From contig JBBHKE010001580.1 of assembly GCA_037447655.1 (NCBI GenBank), positions 92,180 to 156,179 of the forward strand: a stretch of 64,000 nucleotides of DNA, written 5' to 3'. Every line of letters begins with the position of its first letter. The first letter of the stretch is position 1. The DNA comes from Zygnema cylindricum. Its lineage: Eukaryota > Streptophyta > Zygnematophyceae > Zygnematales > Zygnemataceae. Below the pieces are notes generated by a model. That model ran no database searches and was not told where the DNA came from. It worked only from the letters and a program-made list of their open reading frames with translations. The position numbers were made by a program, and so were the translations under genes. Below, piece after piece: positions 1 through 12,452 of this stretch.

Positions 1-2002
1 TGTCACACACACCAAATACGAGAAAATGTATCTAAAGGGTTTTGAGGAAATTGATTCAGACAACTCTAGAAAAAGTGGACTATTGTATTTTGCTCAGTGT
101 TGACAATCTCAATCAAACCATTATTTCTAAACTTAATGGAGAGTTTCCGTAATGCAATGGCTAACATCGAAGCCACACCCGACCTTATCATAGCAACTAA
201 AACATAACAAATAATAGAGAACCATAAACTAAAAGTCATTCCAAGTTGTGTTTGTCTTAACACCGTCGAGTATTGCATCGAAGAGGTTAACAACATTATG
301 AAAGAAACTAACATTTAATCTATTGATTATGCAAGACAAACAATCGCCATAAAACTTCAATTGGTGGCGAAAGGCGATCATTTCAAAGTTGTGTTACACA
401 CGGCCATTTGTTCCCAAATTATTATGTGATTAAACAAATGGAGAGAGCATATTTACGTGATGGGCTTCAGTGGGTCATGGTAGAAGCAAATGATAATGCA
501 CTTGAATATATAGATCGTTTATACTTCATTCCTATTGGAAATTGCAACCGCGTGTATAATTATGATGTATTTTAGTTTTTTTTTATATGATAAAAGAATT
601 GTCACTAACATTTAACAATTTTAAACGACCCTCGATCAAGAGGCGGCTCATAAACAAGGTTTAGCGAAAACAATTGTTATGCGACTAAACTGAACAACTT
701 TGGCTATAGTGTTGGAGAATAATAAAAAAAAAAAAAATTAACCAATTAATCTCAAACAACTTAAATGATATGTTCACCTCGAAATCATAGTTCGTCCCCT
801 GATGACGATTCATCATTCTTATATGTTAGTCAACAAAACCTACTTTGTTATAACTTTTCTCAAACATCAGCATAAGATCATTGGATTGTTCGAGAATTGA
901 CACGTTACAACTAACTAATCGACAGTTGAACTTTCCAACTATAAAGTAGCGAGAAAACACAGATCAATAAACTTGTACGACCTTTTCGAAGTTGGATTGG
1001 GTTAAAAAATCTTTGACTTAGAGTTTACTGATAAATTTTGACAGCCATGAAAACTTTAAAGGCTTGTTTGAGGGGGGAAATGTGGCCACTCGACCTCTTA
1101 ACGGACCAGCTTCTAAACCACAAAAAAACATTCACGCTAGTTTTTTATGCCAGTATACGATCGTTCTTTGATGAAAGTAGACCGGTCTCTTTGGAAAGTT
1201 TTGTCTTTGTTGGTGTTCCATCGAAGTTGTCAGACATAGAAACACAAGGCACGCGGGCTATCATATAATAACAAAAACCATTGTTTAAATGTTTGAAATG
1301 TCAATGTACGAAAATAAATACGATTTCAAATTGAAAAATTGTTAAAACCTTAAAAATCTCCTTCTTTCAAATCTATAATCCGTATAAAAAGATAAGAAGA
1401 TATGCACTATAACATCCGCTACAATTGATACACCATAGTTAAAGTGCCAATCTGTCGACCTTGACATACTTAGAAACGAATTACCTTCATTTTCCCTTTA
1501 CTCCGACAAGTTAGCGGTCGATTTAACAAAAGCCATGATAAGAAAAGTGGAAGTTAATTTAAGTAACTCAAAATATTGTTGTAAAGCAAAGGACTTCAAG
1601 GTTTCGATACATCGAATTCTAATACAAATAGTTTCCAATTCTAAGCGTAAATTTAAGATTTTGTTTCGGTTGCTCTAAACTCTTTAACCATCACTAATTG
1701 GTCATGCTGAATGTTATAGCCATGTCATTGGCTCTCTAATTTTTCATGGTTGCAACATTGATATTAAACCAAGCTCAACTAAGAAAAATTTGACAAAAGG
1801 GCAGAAAAGAGAAATGGGCCAATGGAGTTCCACCCTTCCGCTAAGGGGACAAATTAGGCGCAAAGTGGTCATTTGAAGGTCATTTGTAACAAACACGTTT
1901 TTTACCGTTCAGATCGTAGTCCGCTAGAAGTCTACGGCCATAAACAACCCCCTTTTTTTTTCTCTTGATGGAACGGAGGCATTAGGGCTAGGCTAAATCG
2001 TA
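1..2002. other. intergenic, no gene recognised
   Basis: AT-rich DNA with stops in all frames and no recognisable domain. A 45-codon open stretch on the plus strand near 438-575 reads like protein (it contains EYIDRLYFIPIGNC) but has no recognised family and no splice context. I would not call it a gene. Confidence 0.5.
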
Positions 2003-2463
2003 GTGTTGTGTATCAACAAGAAATTTATCGCGATAACACCGATACCGATAGTTATGGTTATCGAACGGTCAGGGGTCCCGATATATCGCTCCGAGACCAA
2101 CAAATTCCTTATCGACGTTAATGGAAAAAATACAGTACGCTGTTTAATAGTACTTTGTTATATACGGTGTTATATTTTTCACTGTATATAGTGTGATATG
2201 CCACTTGTAACAATCTGTTCCATACTCTGTGTAACACAATAACGGCGGTTCAGTACGACGGATCAAACCGTACAGTTGTACGGTATGAACCGTACAATTA
2301 TTGCCAATAGTTATCGGTACCGGTGTTATTGCAATAAAAAACCGATATTGTCGGTCTTTTATCGGCGATAACACCTATTTCGATATATCGTGCCAATAAA
2401 TCGATTATCGGCAAGCCAAAAAAAGGTACATATCGATTATCGGCAAAAACCTGCCGATACATG
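2003..2463. mobile_element. MITE family 2, copy A (TA target site)
   Basis: The left end reads GTGTTGTGTATC and the right end finishes in CCGATACATG, with TA on both sides (2001-2002 and 2464-2465). The interior is rich in ATCG/CGAT words such as ACCGATACCGATAG and CGATATATCG. Three more copies lie at 19904, 39998 and 61739. The TA duplication and short terminal inverted repeat fit a non-autonomous Tc1/mariner-type element. No transposase is encoded. The right terminus is more diverged than in the other copies. Confidence 0.7.
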
Positions 2464-4126
2464 TAAATTGGACCAAACAAAATTCCTATTTCGGGTAAAA
2501 ATACCAATTTCTGAGCATGAACCCAAAAAGGTGGGTCCATTCGAGGAGGCTGGTCAAAATTTTGGCCATTCACAGCCCACCATATCGTCATCACAAACAG
2601 AATGTAGAAAAAATACTGGAAGAATAAAAAAATGTGTATTTTTTTTTGTTGTTTCGACGGTTTACGGTGCGCAATTTATATTGGGGATCAATTCCCAGAT
2701 TGGATGAATCAAATTCCACTTCGACGGGCTAAAATAGTAAAATAATATATTATACTCCTAGGAATTTCACGGGCATTACTACAGTACAGTTGTGTACCTT
2801 GCTATATTTTTTTTCACCAAAAACTACACGCGTAATGAAATAAGAGGTCCGCGCTAGAGTACATTTGCCGCAACCGTACCAATTATTTTAAGAGCATTCA
2901 AGGTATTTTTTCGTGCGCACTTTTTCAACAAGTTTTTTTGACTTAAAAAAAAGCTTTGGAGTCCACGTGTCAAAAAGAACACTACGAAAGTATTTAGCGC
3001 CTTCAGTACGGAATAGGCCCCGATGGGTGACGTACACGACTACATATATTTTATTTAAGTCTTGCCACGTCATTTGCCACATCAGCTGCCACATCATCAA
3101 AGCGGAAACAACCCCAGTACGGTAAAAACCCTAAAACCCTAAAAACCCTAAAAATCTTCGATATTTCAATAACGCACCAGATTTGGGAGGCAAAACGCCA
3201 AAACGTATCTGCTATTAGAGCATTGACACGTGGTATTTTTTAAAAAATTTGCCGGAAAGACTGTTTTGCCAAAATCGGTTTTAAGCAGGAATCGGTACAT
3301 AGGAATCGGTAGAGCCGATGCTAATTTCATCTGTACATGTTTCACAAGTGTCTCACGGAGTCACGCATAATCCACGCTGTTAACTACGAAAAAGCCAAAA
3401 CAGTACCAGAAATATTTACTGTTCCAGTAAGCCGTACAGTTCACCCTTAAGAAGGTATAGTAACGGACCAGTTTCCAAGATAAGCCACGCGGCATAATTA
3501 ATTAATTACTGCATGATCTCTCTCTGCTGTACAATCGTGTGTCGCTATTAGGGTTTATGTTTTTTCCTCCATTTAAATCATCTTTTTCTACGTGCACACT
3601 TGTAAGACTCTCATATAGACAGCGCCAACCGAAAGGTAAAAAAGATCTTACAGCTCCATCTCGACCGTCGGATTATAAATTCGATAAATGCACACGTCGA
3701 AAAATGACTTTAGCGGCCACAAAAAATGTTTTTGCATTAAGGATTCTGTACTTTCGTACGTAGAGCAATCCGTCCTTTTGTCGTATGGAGTTAATGGCAC
3801 GCAGAAGAAAAAATCAATTTGTCGAAATTTTTGTCTGGGAGCAAAAAACTAAAAATGCTCCCGCGTCCACTTAAGTTTTTCCCCCCGAGGAAAAAAAGGG
3901 AGGTTTTACGTTTCATGGAGAAGGACCTTAATGGAAGTACACTCTATACATTATAAATACGGTACATAAACTGTACGGTTCGGAGATTCCTCGACGACGC
4001 GACAAATTTTCCTTGTGGGAGAATTCTCCTGACCCTGCGGTTTTTATTAAATGCTTTGTCGTATTAGCGCCATACCGCGCCAAGTTGTGCACCCTGGCTG
4101 GGAAAAACGCCCACCTGAGAATCTCC
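2464..4126. other. intergenic, dispersed repeat and telomere-like stretch
   Basis: No gene is seen. About 2560-2860 resembles about 41640-41860; both contain TTGGGGATC, an ATTGGA(T/C)GAATCA stretch and CACGCGTAATGA in the same order, so this is a dispersed repeat. At 3121-3153 there are three imperfect CCCTAAA units of the plant telomere type. The rest, up to the presumed promoter of gene 1, shows nothing I recognise. Confidence 0.5.
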
Positions 4127-4134
4127 TATAAAAA
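4127..4134 (+). promoter_or_regulatory. possible TATA box of Root_cap gene 1
   Basis: TATAAAAA lies about 200 bases upstream of the start codon at 4331, which would leave a 5' leader of roughly 170 bases. A weaker TATAAATAC lies near 3954. This is a motif match only. Confidence 0.4.
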
Positions 4135-4330
4135 GAGAAAGAATACTTGCAATTAGTATCATTTTTTTTGTGAAAACCAGAGACATTTACAGCAAAATCC
4201 CTCTAAAAAATTTGTTTTTTACCGTCTTTCTCTAGTTTACTTGCGGCTGGAAGCTGCACAAGGTCGGGAAGAAGAAGCAAGAATATCGGACAATATCGGG
4301 GAATATCGGGGAATATCGGGGAGAAAACAA

Positions 4331-5366
4331 ATGGCTGCAATGGGAACCAAAATTAGTGTTGGTCTGGTTCTGGTTTTGGCTATTTTTGGTGTTTCCGTAC
4401 AAGCGGGATGCCCTAATTACCGTGTGAATAATGGGTGCAATACGGGCTCCTGCAAATATGGAGGACTCGTCGGCAATTTCTCGGTACGAGAAAAAAAAAA
4501 GGATTTAAAAAGATAATGATGAGATTTAATAAACACAACAAAAATGGGAAAATAATTGTCATATTTAGAAAACAGTAAAGCTCATGTACAAGCGAAATGT
4601 ATTTAAAATTTATAAAAACCAAGATGTTTTTTTTTGTATATATTGAGAGGAAAAGTTGACTGTAATACGAAATTGGCAATAAAGGAAATGTTTATCCCTC
4701 TCTCCCTCTGTCCCTCTGTCCCTCTCTCCCTCTCTCCCTCTCTCCCTCTCTTCCTCTCTCCCTCTCTCCCTCTCTCCCTCTTTCCCTCTCTCCCTCTCTC
4801 CCTCTCGTGACTGTTCAAAAAATTTGAAATCGAGAGAGAGGGGAAATTACCAACAAGGGAGAAAGAGAGATGTAAAAGATTTAGATCGAAGAGATTGAGT
4901 AGTCTTAGGAGAAAAAAATAAAAAACCGAAGAAAAAAAGAAAAGAACCAAGAAAGAAACTAAAAAGCTTGTCTATTTTTTGTTTTTTTTTTGTCTCAGGT
5001 GCCTGGTACACCTTTCCCTTGCGGTTTTGGCAAGTGTCAGTACTCAGGAACCATTCTCGTCGACGGTCAGAAGGTCACTCTTTCCCCGAAAGACTCCGCA
5101 GAGAAATGCTGTCAAGCGTGTAAAGCCAGCTCTAAATGCAACGTTTGGCAGTGGCTTAAGACGTATGTTATCTAACATACCACCTTTTCCCTCCTTCCCT
5201 CTGACCGCTGATTTTTCCGCTTCCCCTCGCCTCTTCTTTTGCTCTCTCTCTCTTTCTCCCCTTCTCTTTCTTTCTTTTGCTCTCTCTCTCTTTCTCCCCT
5301 TCTCTTTCTTTCTTTTTCTCTCTCTCTCTTTCGTTCTCTCTTGCTCTCTTTCTCTCTTTCTTTTTT

Positions 5367-5440
<74 letters not shown>

Positions 5441-6475
5441 CATTTCTCCCTGTCCCATGTCCATATCTGACTGATTCACATGCATTCTGCAGTGCGGCCG
5501 GCGGAGAGTGCTTCCTCTACCCCTCCACCCTCGGCCCCTCCTGCGGCGCCCCTTATACCACCAATGTGGGCAGCAAATGCGGCACAGTGAAGGACGACCC
5601 CCACTTTGTGGGCGCCCACGGAACCCACTATGACTTCAATGGAGAGCCCGGGAAAAGCTTCTGCTTAGTCAGCGACCTCCGCCTCCACATGAACATGAAG
5701 ATGACCGGCTACTTGGACGACCGTACGGAGAGTGCCTCTCTTCTTGTGGGAGGAAAGGCGGTGAGGACATGGATTCGGGAGCTCGGTCTTATCTGGATGG
5801 CTGACGGTTCTGAACATACTCTCCTCCTTGCGGCGAGGGAAGGAAAGGAGACGGCGAGAGGGGAAGGATTCTTGGCTCTCGCACAGGCCGACGGGGAAAT
5901 TCTTCCCCGTATGGATGTAGGAGACCAGGCTAATATGGCGGGTGGGCTTTCACTTAAGTTTTTGGCCATTGAGAAGAGTGGAATTTTTGACGTTGATGTG
6001 TACAATGTCCGAATCGAGAACTTAATCGATATGACCATTCAGCTCCGTGTTGCTCATCCTCTTCTTCGGAGGCCCGACGATGCCGAAGCCCACATCAGTC
6101 TTGCTATCAACTGGATGGAAGTGAGTTTACTAAATTACTCTTTGGTGTACCATGTCTTAAATTTCATCCTTAATTTTTCCAAATTCATAATTTGACTGTG
6201 TTATTAATTGGTTTTGCTATTTTTTTTCGATTTTACAGAGTACACCGGCAATTCACGGAGTTCTCGGTCAGACATACCGCGAGGGCCGAGACGAGCGAAC
6301 CACAGAATTTACGCAGTTGAGCGAAACCCTCCACCGAGCCATTTCTGCGGAGGGAGAGACTGGAAAGGGATTCTTAGATGGTCGCCCCTCAGACTACGTA
6401 TCTTCCGATGTCCTCCAAGCTGATTGCCGATACTCCGGATTCAACGGCCGAAACTTGCCAACGACCGCCGAGTAA
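4331..6475 (+). CDS. Root_cap gene 1: secreted PAN-like/Root_cap protein
   Basis: Four exons (4331-4483, 4999-5162, 5493-6120, 6239-6475) with GT-AG introns join in frame to 393 codons. I chose the ATG at 4331 because it starts a signal peptide aligning with those of the paralogues; the frame is open further upstream to 4241. Residues 1-25 are the signal peptide. Residues 26-51 are a short Cys module (CPNY...GCNTGSC). Residues 52-106 are a PAN/Apple-like module (CCQACKASSKCNVWQW). From about 135 to the end is a Root_cap (PF06830) domain with DPHFVGAHGTHYDFNG, then HGVLGQTYREGRDER and a late DCRYSGF, as in plant Root_cap/LEA-type proteins. The role is unknown; secretion to the wall or mucilage is inferred. 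Introns 1 and 2 carry CT microsatellites. The gene is convergent with gene 2. Family assignment is firm. Confidence 0.88.
4696..4806. repeat. CCCTCT-type microsatellite in intron 1 of gene 1
   Basis: Tandem CCCTCT/CCCTGT units in the first intron. They create long Glu/Arg/Gly reading frames on the opposite strand that are not genes. Confidence 0.9.
5225..5450. repeat. CT dinucleotide microsatellite in intron 2 of gene 1
   Basis: Nearly pure (CT)n from about 5370 to 5435, preceded by CTTT-rich DNA, filling most of the 330-base intron between 5163 and 5492. Long Ser/Leu and Arg/Glu frames over it are artefacts. Confidence 0.9.
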
Positions 6476-7474
6476 ACAGGATGTCGTTCGCTCCAGTGAG
6501 CATAGTTATATGAGTTGATTGTATTGTAGATCCATGATGGTGGTGTTGTTTCAGCAACAAGAGAGTAATGTTGAGAATACTCAGATTTATTTAGATTGAG
6601 CATCTTCCTCGAAGGGAATGGTGGAAGAAGTGGGTTTGTCGTGAGTTTGTGTGTTAGTCTGTAGATGTTCGTTTATCGTAGATTGCCAGAATTTGGGCAA
6701 TTGGTTTGATACATTCGATACATTTTTTATTTTTTTGCATTTGCACAAGTGGGTGTCTGTAACTGTAGAGAGATTAATGAGCGTTTGTACCAACAAATTA
6801 TTTGTTTTAAAGTGATTCATTTTTAACGTCCTGTTTACAATTTTCCTTTTTTCTACATCCTTCGCAGTGATGTGTGAATGCATTTTATTTTATAATGCTG
6901 GCAAAAAAAAAGAATTATTTTCCTTACAAATGTTGTCTAGTTGTTTTCCTAAGTACAAGGCAGTACTAGGCTGGATAGTTGTTTCTGCACACGGTTGTAA
7001 CTACATTACTTATGATTTGCTGTAATCAAACAGTCCAAGGAAAATGTCATATACAGTCCGGAATTTATTGATACGTCGAAAAAGGTTGAGCACGTGCAAG
7101 AATTATAATCATATAGAAAGAGAACAGCAGTAAGCTTTTTTAAGTTCAACTGACATTGAATGGCGATTATATTTCCAGAAGAGAAGTTAAACAAGGAAAT
7201 TAATGCTAGCCCAAAGCACTTACAATCTTCTAGTAGCTTAAATCTACATTACAATTTGAGTTATCACTGGTATGATAACACCCGACACAATTGCTTGTTC
7301 TAAACTAAAGAGGGTCTAATTCACGCACATCTGGATGAAAGGAGTGATTCCCCATCACTATCTCTTAGCTAGAAAGACAAATAAATAAAGAATCGAGCAG
7401 TAAAAATACTACATAGACAAATATTTGCACTTAATCACGATCCAAAGAAGAATCTGCCAGTAATGGTTCATAAG
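6476..7474. other. convergent intergenic region between genes 1 and 2
   Basis: About 1 kb of AT-rich DNA between the two stop codons, which should hold both 3' untranslated regions. No further gene or repeat is recognised. Confidence 0.6.
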
Positions 7475-10400
7475 CTATTCAACAAAAGCTGGAAGATTGC
7501 GACCACTGAAGCCAGAATATCGGCAATCAGCTTTCAGTACATCGGAAGATATGTAGTCTTCCGGACGACCATCAAGAAAACCATGCCCACTTTTGCCATC
7601 AGCTGAGATTGCATGTTGCAATTCTGCGGTCATTTTCGAGAAAATCTCAGTGCGTTCCTCCCGACCCTCACGATAAGTCTGTCCGAGAACTCCGTGAATA
7701 GCGGGTGTGCTCTGCCATAGAACCACAAAAAACGTCAAATTTTATATCTTATTTCAGTTTAAGAGAATTTTCTTGAGAATTTTCCAATTTTGGTTTATGA
7801 TTTATACATTAACATGAGGAAAGGGCCACAGTAAAACAGACCGAGAATGGCTTACCTGCATCCAATTGATTCCCAGACTAATATGAGCTTCTGCATCATC
7901 TGGCCTTTGAAGGAGAGGATGGGCAACACGGAGTTGCACAGTCAAATCTAGAAGACCAGCAATCCTCACACTATATGCATCTACATCAAAAATCCCTTTT
8001 TTCTTAATAGCCACGAACCGAATTGTAAGCCCACCCGCCATCTCCACCTCCTCTCCCACCTCCATCCTTTCTAAAACTTCCCCATCCACCTCCGCCTTTG
8101 CCAAAAAACCCTCCCCTCTTGCCGTCTCCTTTCCTTCCCTCGCCGCAAGAAGCAGAGAATGCTCCTTTCCCTCCACCCTCCACAGGATTCCGAGCTCCCG
8201 AATCCATGTCCTCACCGCCTTCCCTCCAACAAGAAGAGACGCACTCTCCGTACGGTCGTCCAAGTAGCCCGTCATCTTCATGTTCATATGGAGGCGGAGG
8301 TCGCTGACTAAGCAGAAGCTTTTCCCGGGCTCTCCATTGAAGTCATAGTGGGTTCCGTGGGCGCCCACAAAGTGGGGGTCGTGACAAACAAGACTGCATT
8401 TAATGCCGACAGTGGTATTGTAGGTACTTCCACATTCGGGTCCCAAACCTTCAGGGTACATAAAGCACGCACCGCTCTTTTTTCTGCAGAAAAAAAAAAG
8501 TTAGTGAAATGGTGAGTTAAAGACCGTAGTTATGCTTCGTCTAGTGCCAATTTTTTAAGGCGTTGAAATACAGGTTTTTACGATGTAAGCAAGTTCCTTA
8601 GTAACCTATGATCCGCAAGAATTAAAGGTGGGATATAGGAATTGTATTATTATTACTTTTTCAATGTGCCAGCCATCTTTGGTGGTTTCTGATTTTCAAA
8701 TGGTGAAAACGGATAAAATCGTTTCTTTTTTAACGCGGCAACAACCCTTAGTCATTAATGGTCGTAAATCGAGAAAACTTACGTTTTAAGAAATTGCCAA
8801 ACTTTACACTTTTTACTTTTAGCACACATGTCAGAACAGTCCGCTGGAGATTTTGATGCCTCTATGTAAATCAGCTTCCCATCTTTACTCCAAACTCCAG
8901 AAAATGGACAACTTTCCACAGAGCATGGAATTTTTGCAGGCACCTGAATAGAAATGAACATGGGAAATCATCACTAGCGATCAGATTTAGTGAATACAAA
9001 ATATGGATCCATTCGGACAGTGAATGCAAAATATGTAAACATTTGGATCAGAGAATCTCTTTCCAAAATTGACCCACTACTTACCGAGAAGTTTCCGGGG
9101 ATTCCTTCTGGCCCGCAAGAAGGAGAATTACATTCTGAGATGTTATATTGAGGGCAGCCTGGTTCAATTGGAGGCAGAGGGGGAGAGGGAGGAGATAAAG
9201 GGGCAGGAGGGGGAAATTTTGGACTGCCCGGAATACTGCATTTGCTGCCCACATTGGTGGTGTAATTTGCGCCACAAACTAAAAATGGAACTTGGGAATA
9301 AATATAGCAGAGGGCTCCATCTTCTCTGTGGACCGAGAAAAATGTATTTAGTGTCAGAGTTCATAGCAACTCTATATAATTTACGATTTTTACAGAGAGC
9401 CATTTGGATTTTTGATCTACTTTATCGACTTAGCTCTGGTGGTGGCTGGAAGAAAACATATAAATAATCCTATTTGCAAGCAGTAAACACAATAAAAACA
9501 ACGGTGATAATAATAATAATAATAATAACAATTCTAATACTAACAAAAATAAGTATAGTAATAATATTTAAAACAATAATAATAACAAATAATAAAAGTA
9601 CAAATAATAATAACAAAATAAGAACAATAATAATGACAATAATAGCCATAGCCATAGCAGTAATAATAATATAGCAATAACAAGAACAATTAACGTTTGT
9701 GGGGGATATTCTTTTTCATAGTTTTTATTTTCTTTACGTTTGAAGCCATTGCCAAACGTTGCATTGATCGGACGATTTGCATCGGAAGCAACACTTCGCT
9801 GGAGTTTTTTCGCGGCAAAGAACCACATTGATTCCCCCAAAGGTGACAGATTTTGAAGTAGGACATTTTCCATTTACGCATGGAAAGTCCGTATCAGGTG
9901 CCTGCATAAAAGAACATAATTTATTTTTTTTACAATTAAAAATTTAAAACTTTTTCGAAGTATTGACTGGATTTTAGCTTTGTATGCTTTACCATTCCTC
10001 GTATCATGTGTTTGCACATCAACAGATTAAAGCTCATGTGTCTATTTCTCTTTTAAGTTTCAATATTTTCCCAGCATATATTTAGTATATATTTTGATTG
10101 AATACTAGTTTTGAATGCCTTAAAAAAAAATCCTCCCTCTCTCTCCCCATTTTAACTTCCCAGAAATTTCCCCTAAAATTTTAGTATGGCATTCCTCTGT
10201 ATGCGTTTCTCATCTCATTTCACCGGCTTGTCTGAGACCTCCATAATTATCATATTTCTCCACATATATATATACACATATATATATACATAAACTTCTT
10301 TTTTTGACTATATCTCACCAAAAAATTAGTGAGGAGTCCTCCAGAAGTACACGACCCTGTATTGCATCCAGCGTTCGAGATATAATCGGGACAATCTGCT

Positions 10401-10480
10401 TGTACGGACCAGAATCCTGACTGGAAAGTCATCATTATTGCTGCAAGAATGACGACAGAGGAAGAAGAAAGCGGCGCCAT
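7475..10480 (-). CDS. Root_cap gene 2: module-duplicated, Pro-rich PAN-like/Root_cap protein
   Basis: Six exons read downward (10480-10319, 9901-9738, 9325-9085, 8943-8783, 8483-7856, 7711-7475), all GT-AG and in frame, giving 530 residues. Exon 1 holds a signal peptide (1-28) and Cys module A. Exon 2 is a PAN-like module B (CNVWQW). Exon 3 begins like the Root_cap exon of gene 1 (CGANYTTNVGSKC), passes into a Pro-rich spacer (PPPAPLSPPSPPLPP) and ends in a second module A. Exon 4 is a second module B. Exons 5 and 6 are the Root_cap domain, with exon lengths (628 and 237) identical to gene 1. The architecture is therefore A-B-spacer-A-B-Root_cap. The spacer resembles extensin-type hydroxyproline-rich glycoprotein sequence, suggesting a wall-linked secreted protein (inference). 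Several short frames here are single exons of this gene. Confidence 0.85.
9504..9673. repeat. AAT-type trinucleotide microsatellite in intron 2 of gene 2
   Basis: Imperfect ATA/AAC triplet array inside the intron between the exons ending at 9738 and starting at 9325. The Ile-rich frames over it are artefacts. Confidence 0.85.
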
Positions 10481-11018
10481 GGCCTAATTCCCGAGGGGAA
10501 AACCGGGGAAAGTGAGGAAAAGTGGGAGAAACCTTGGGAAATGTGACAATGTGGGTAAAGAGTTACAAAACTAGAAAAACCGGATAAATAAACAGGAAAG
10601 AAATTATAAAATATTCGAATAGCGGAAAATTTTAGTAATTTTGGCGGGGAAATTGAAGGGGAAGCTGGCTTGTTTAAGATGAGAGAGAGAGAAGGAAAGG
10701 TTGTGATTGAAAACTTGGGAGGGAAGCCTTTTTGTAGCAAATCGGTCTGCCAGTTTGGGCGATTCGAGGCGGGACAATTTTTTCGCGTGAATTCCGTACG
10801 GTCCGTACGAATAAGCTCTCTTCGAAACGTCACGTCACAAGTATCTCGTCACACGCGTCACGTAATGTCGGGGCCGGCGATGGGAAGGGCTGCGATGTGC
10901 TGACGTGGGTGAAAACATAAACGTGTAAATGTTTAAATTAATTTACGGGAGGCAATACAATCCGTAGAACTGTGGATTCCTGTAGTTCCATGTGTTTACT
11001 GCATAGTTTAGAGCATTA
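10481..11018. other. upstream region of gene 2
   Basis: Contains the presumed minus-strand promoter of gene 2. It holds CACGTCA and CGTACGG words common in this window. No gene is seen. Confidence 0.5.
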
Positions 11019-11235
11019 CACCGTGAATCGCTATTAGAGTTAATGTTTTTTTCGTCTCTTAAAACATCTTTTCTCCGTACACACATGTCGGATTCTGGAT
11101 CTGACGGTTGCGATTGAAAGGTAAGATTCTCAGATTCCAATTGACGGTCTTAAATTGAAAATCGGACAAGTGTGTACAGGGAAAAGATGTTTTAAGTGGC
11201 AAAAAAAGTATTAGCACTAATAGCGATACACAGTG
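11019..11235. mobile_element. MITE family 1, copy 1 (mariner-like, TA target site)
   Basis: 217 bases flanked by TA (11017-11018 and 11236-11237). The left terminus is CACCGTGAATCGCTATTAG and the right is its near inverse, TAGCGATACACAGTG. The subterminal parts are also inverted: CTTAAAACATCTTTTCTCCGTACACA against GTGTGTACAGGGAAAAGATG (each quoted in part), so the whole element is nearly palindromic. It is non-coding. Confidence 0.85.
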
Positions 11236-11860
11236 TAGTTCTAATAAAATGTGGGTTGTGTGGTAAGGAGGCTGGATACAGATTATTTCAAACCCGTATA
11301 ATACGAGTATTATAAGGAGTACACTGTACTATTCACAACCTCAATTTTGACACCAACCTTACGTGTTTTTGGCGTCTAAATACGTGACGTCATAAAATAG
11401 TTCGACAGAGGCGTAAAATATGGCAGCATGTCATGCATGTAAAGCGATTTTGTGGAACTGTGGGATTAAGGAGGTGTTACGGGAGCTCGGGATTTCTATT
11501 GGCTGTTTGAAAACCCTAACGGATAGCATGACTTCTATGGAACTTGTCAAAAAGACAGTTTTTCATAAGCGCACGAAATGTATGCGCATTCAATGGAATT
11601 TCGTGCGAGATTTATTGGCGGCAAAGGGGGAGGAGGTTGAGTCAGAGGTCGCAAACGGTCAATCGAAACCGTGACCGACCGTTAACCGACCGCCCGCGCC
11701 AGATCTGGAACGGATTCGGTTGCCAAATTTTGGGGGTCGGGCGATTACGGTCGGTTGATTCACCAGGAAAAAAAAAACGGTCGGTTACGGTCGGTCAACC
11801 AAAAAACCAAAAAAAATGAAAATTTTGTACTGTCCCTATAATCCAAAAATGGGCAAAATC

Positions 11861-12452
11861 CAAGTACATTTTGCGTCATCTTGTAAATTGGAAGGTACGT
11901 CAATTTGGCGTTATTATCATCGCGACCCACTTCCACGTCACGCTAGCTCATCTTCACACTTGCACTGGAATCAAATTGTGACATGATTTTAATAAAATTA
12001 ATATCTTTTTTACGAATAACAAAACGATATCGCAAGCGTGAAACATCTTCAAAATTTTTTGAACGACGGAGAGTACACGCTATTTTTTCCCTACTCGTCA
12101 CACGCATGTGCGCACAAAAATAACGAGCATGTACGGAAAAAAAACGTTGGGGTCGCGGACCTCCACTTTCATTCATGGGTCTTTTGCAGAAGTTTACGTT
12201 GTCTTCGTCTCTCCCCCTCTTTCTCACTCGATCGCTTCTATTTCTCTTTTATTTACATGAGATACAACAATAATAGTATCAAATGATTTAATATTTTTAG
12301 TCTGGGTTTGATGGCACATCGAATGATAAAAGATAAGAAAAAGAAATAAGGAAGCTATAGCGGAAAATCTACGTATTGATGACGTCAGATGGTAGCATGA
12401 CCTGCAAAACCTTAAACATCTAAAACGTCACTAAAAACCTCGACGCCTAGAA
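11861..12452. repeat. left half of a foldback-type repeat split by Copia
   Basis: Closely resembles 34684-35316; shared landmarks include CCACTTCCACGTCACGC, GAGAGTACACGCTATTTTT and CCACTTTCATTCATGGGTC. The match stops exactly where the Copia LTR begins and resumes at 19101. The interval 11236-11860 before it has no recognised gene. Confidence 0.75.

Noticed and set aside
4241-4330. Upstream start (4241) for Root_cap gene 1
   Set aside because: Would put 30 charged residues before the signal peptide; the paralogues start at the position equivalent to 4331.
5239-6195. A single 318-codon frame taken as a gene
   Set aside because: Its first 80 or so codons are the CT microsatellite of intron 2 and its last 25 run into intron 3; only 5493-6120 is an exon of gene 1.
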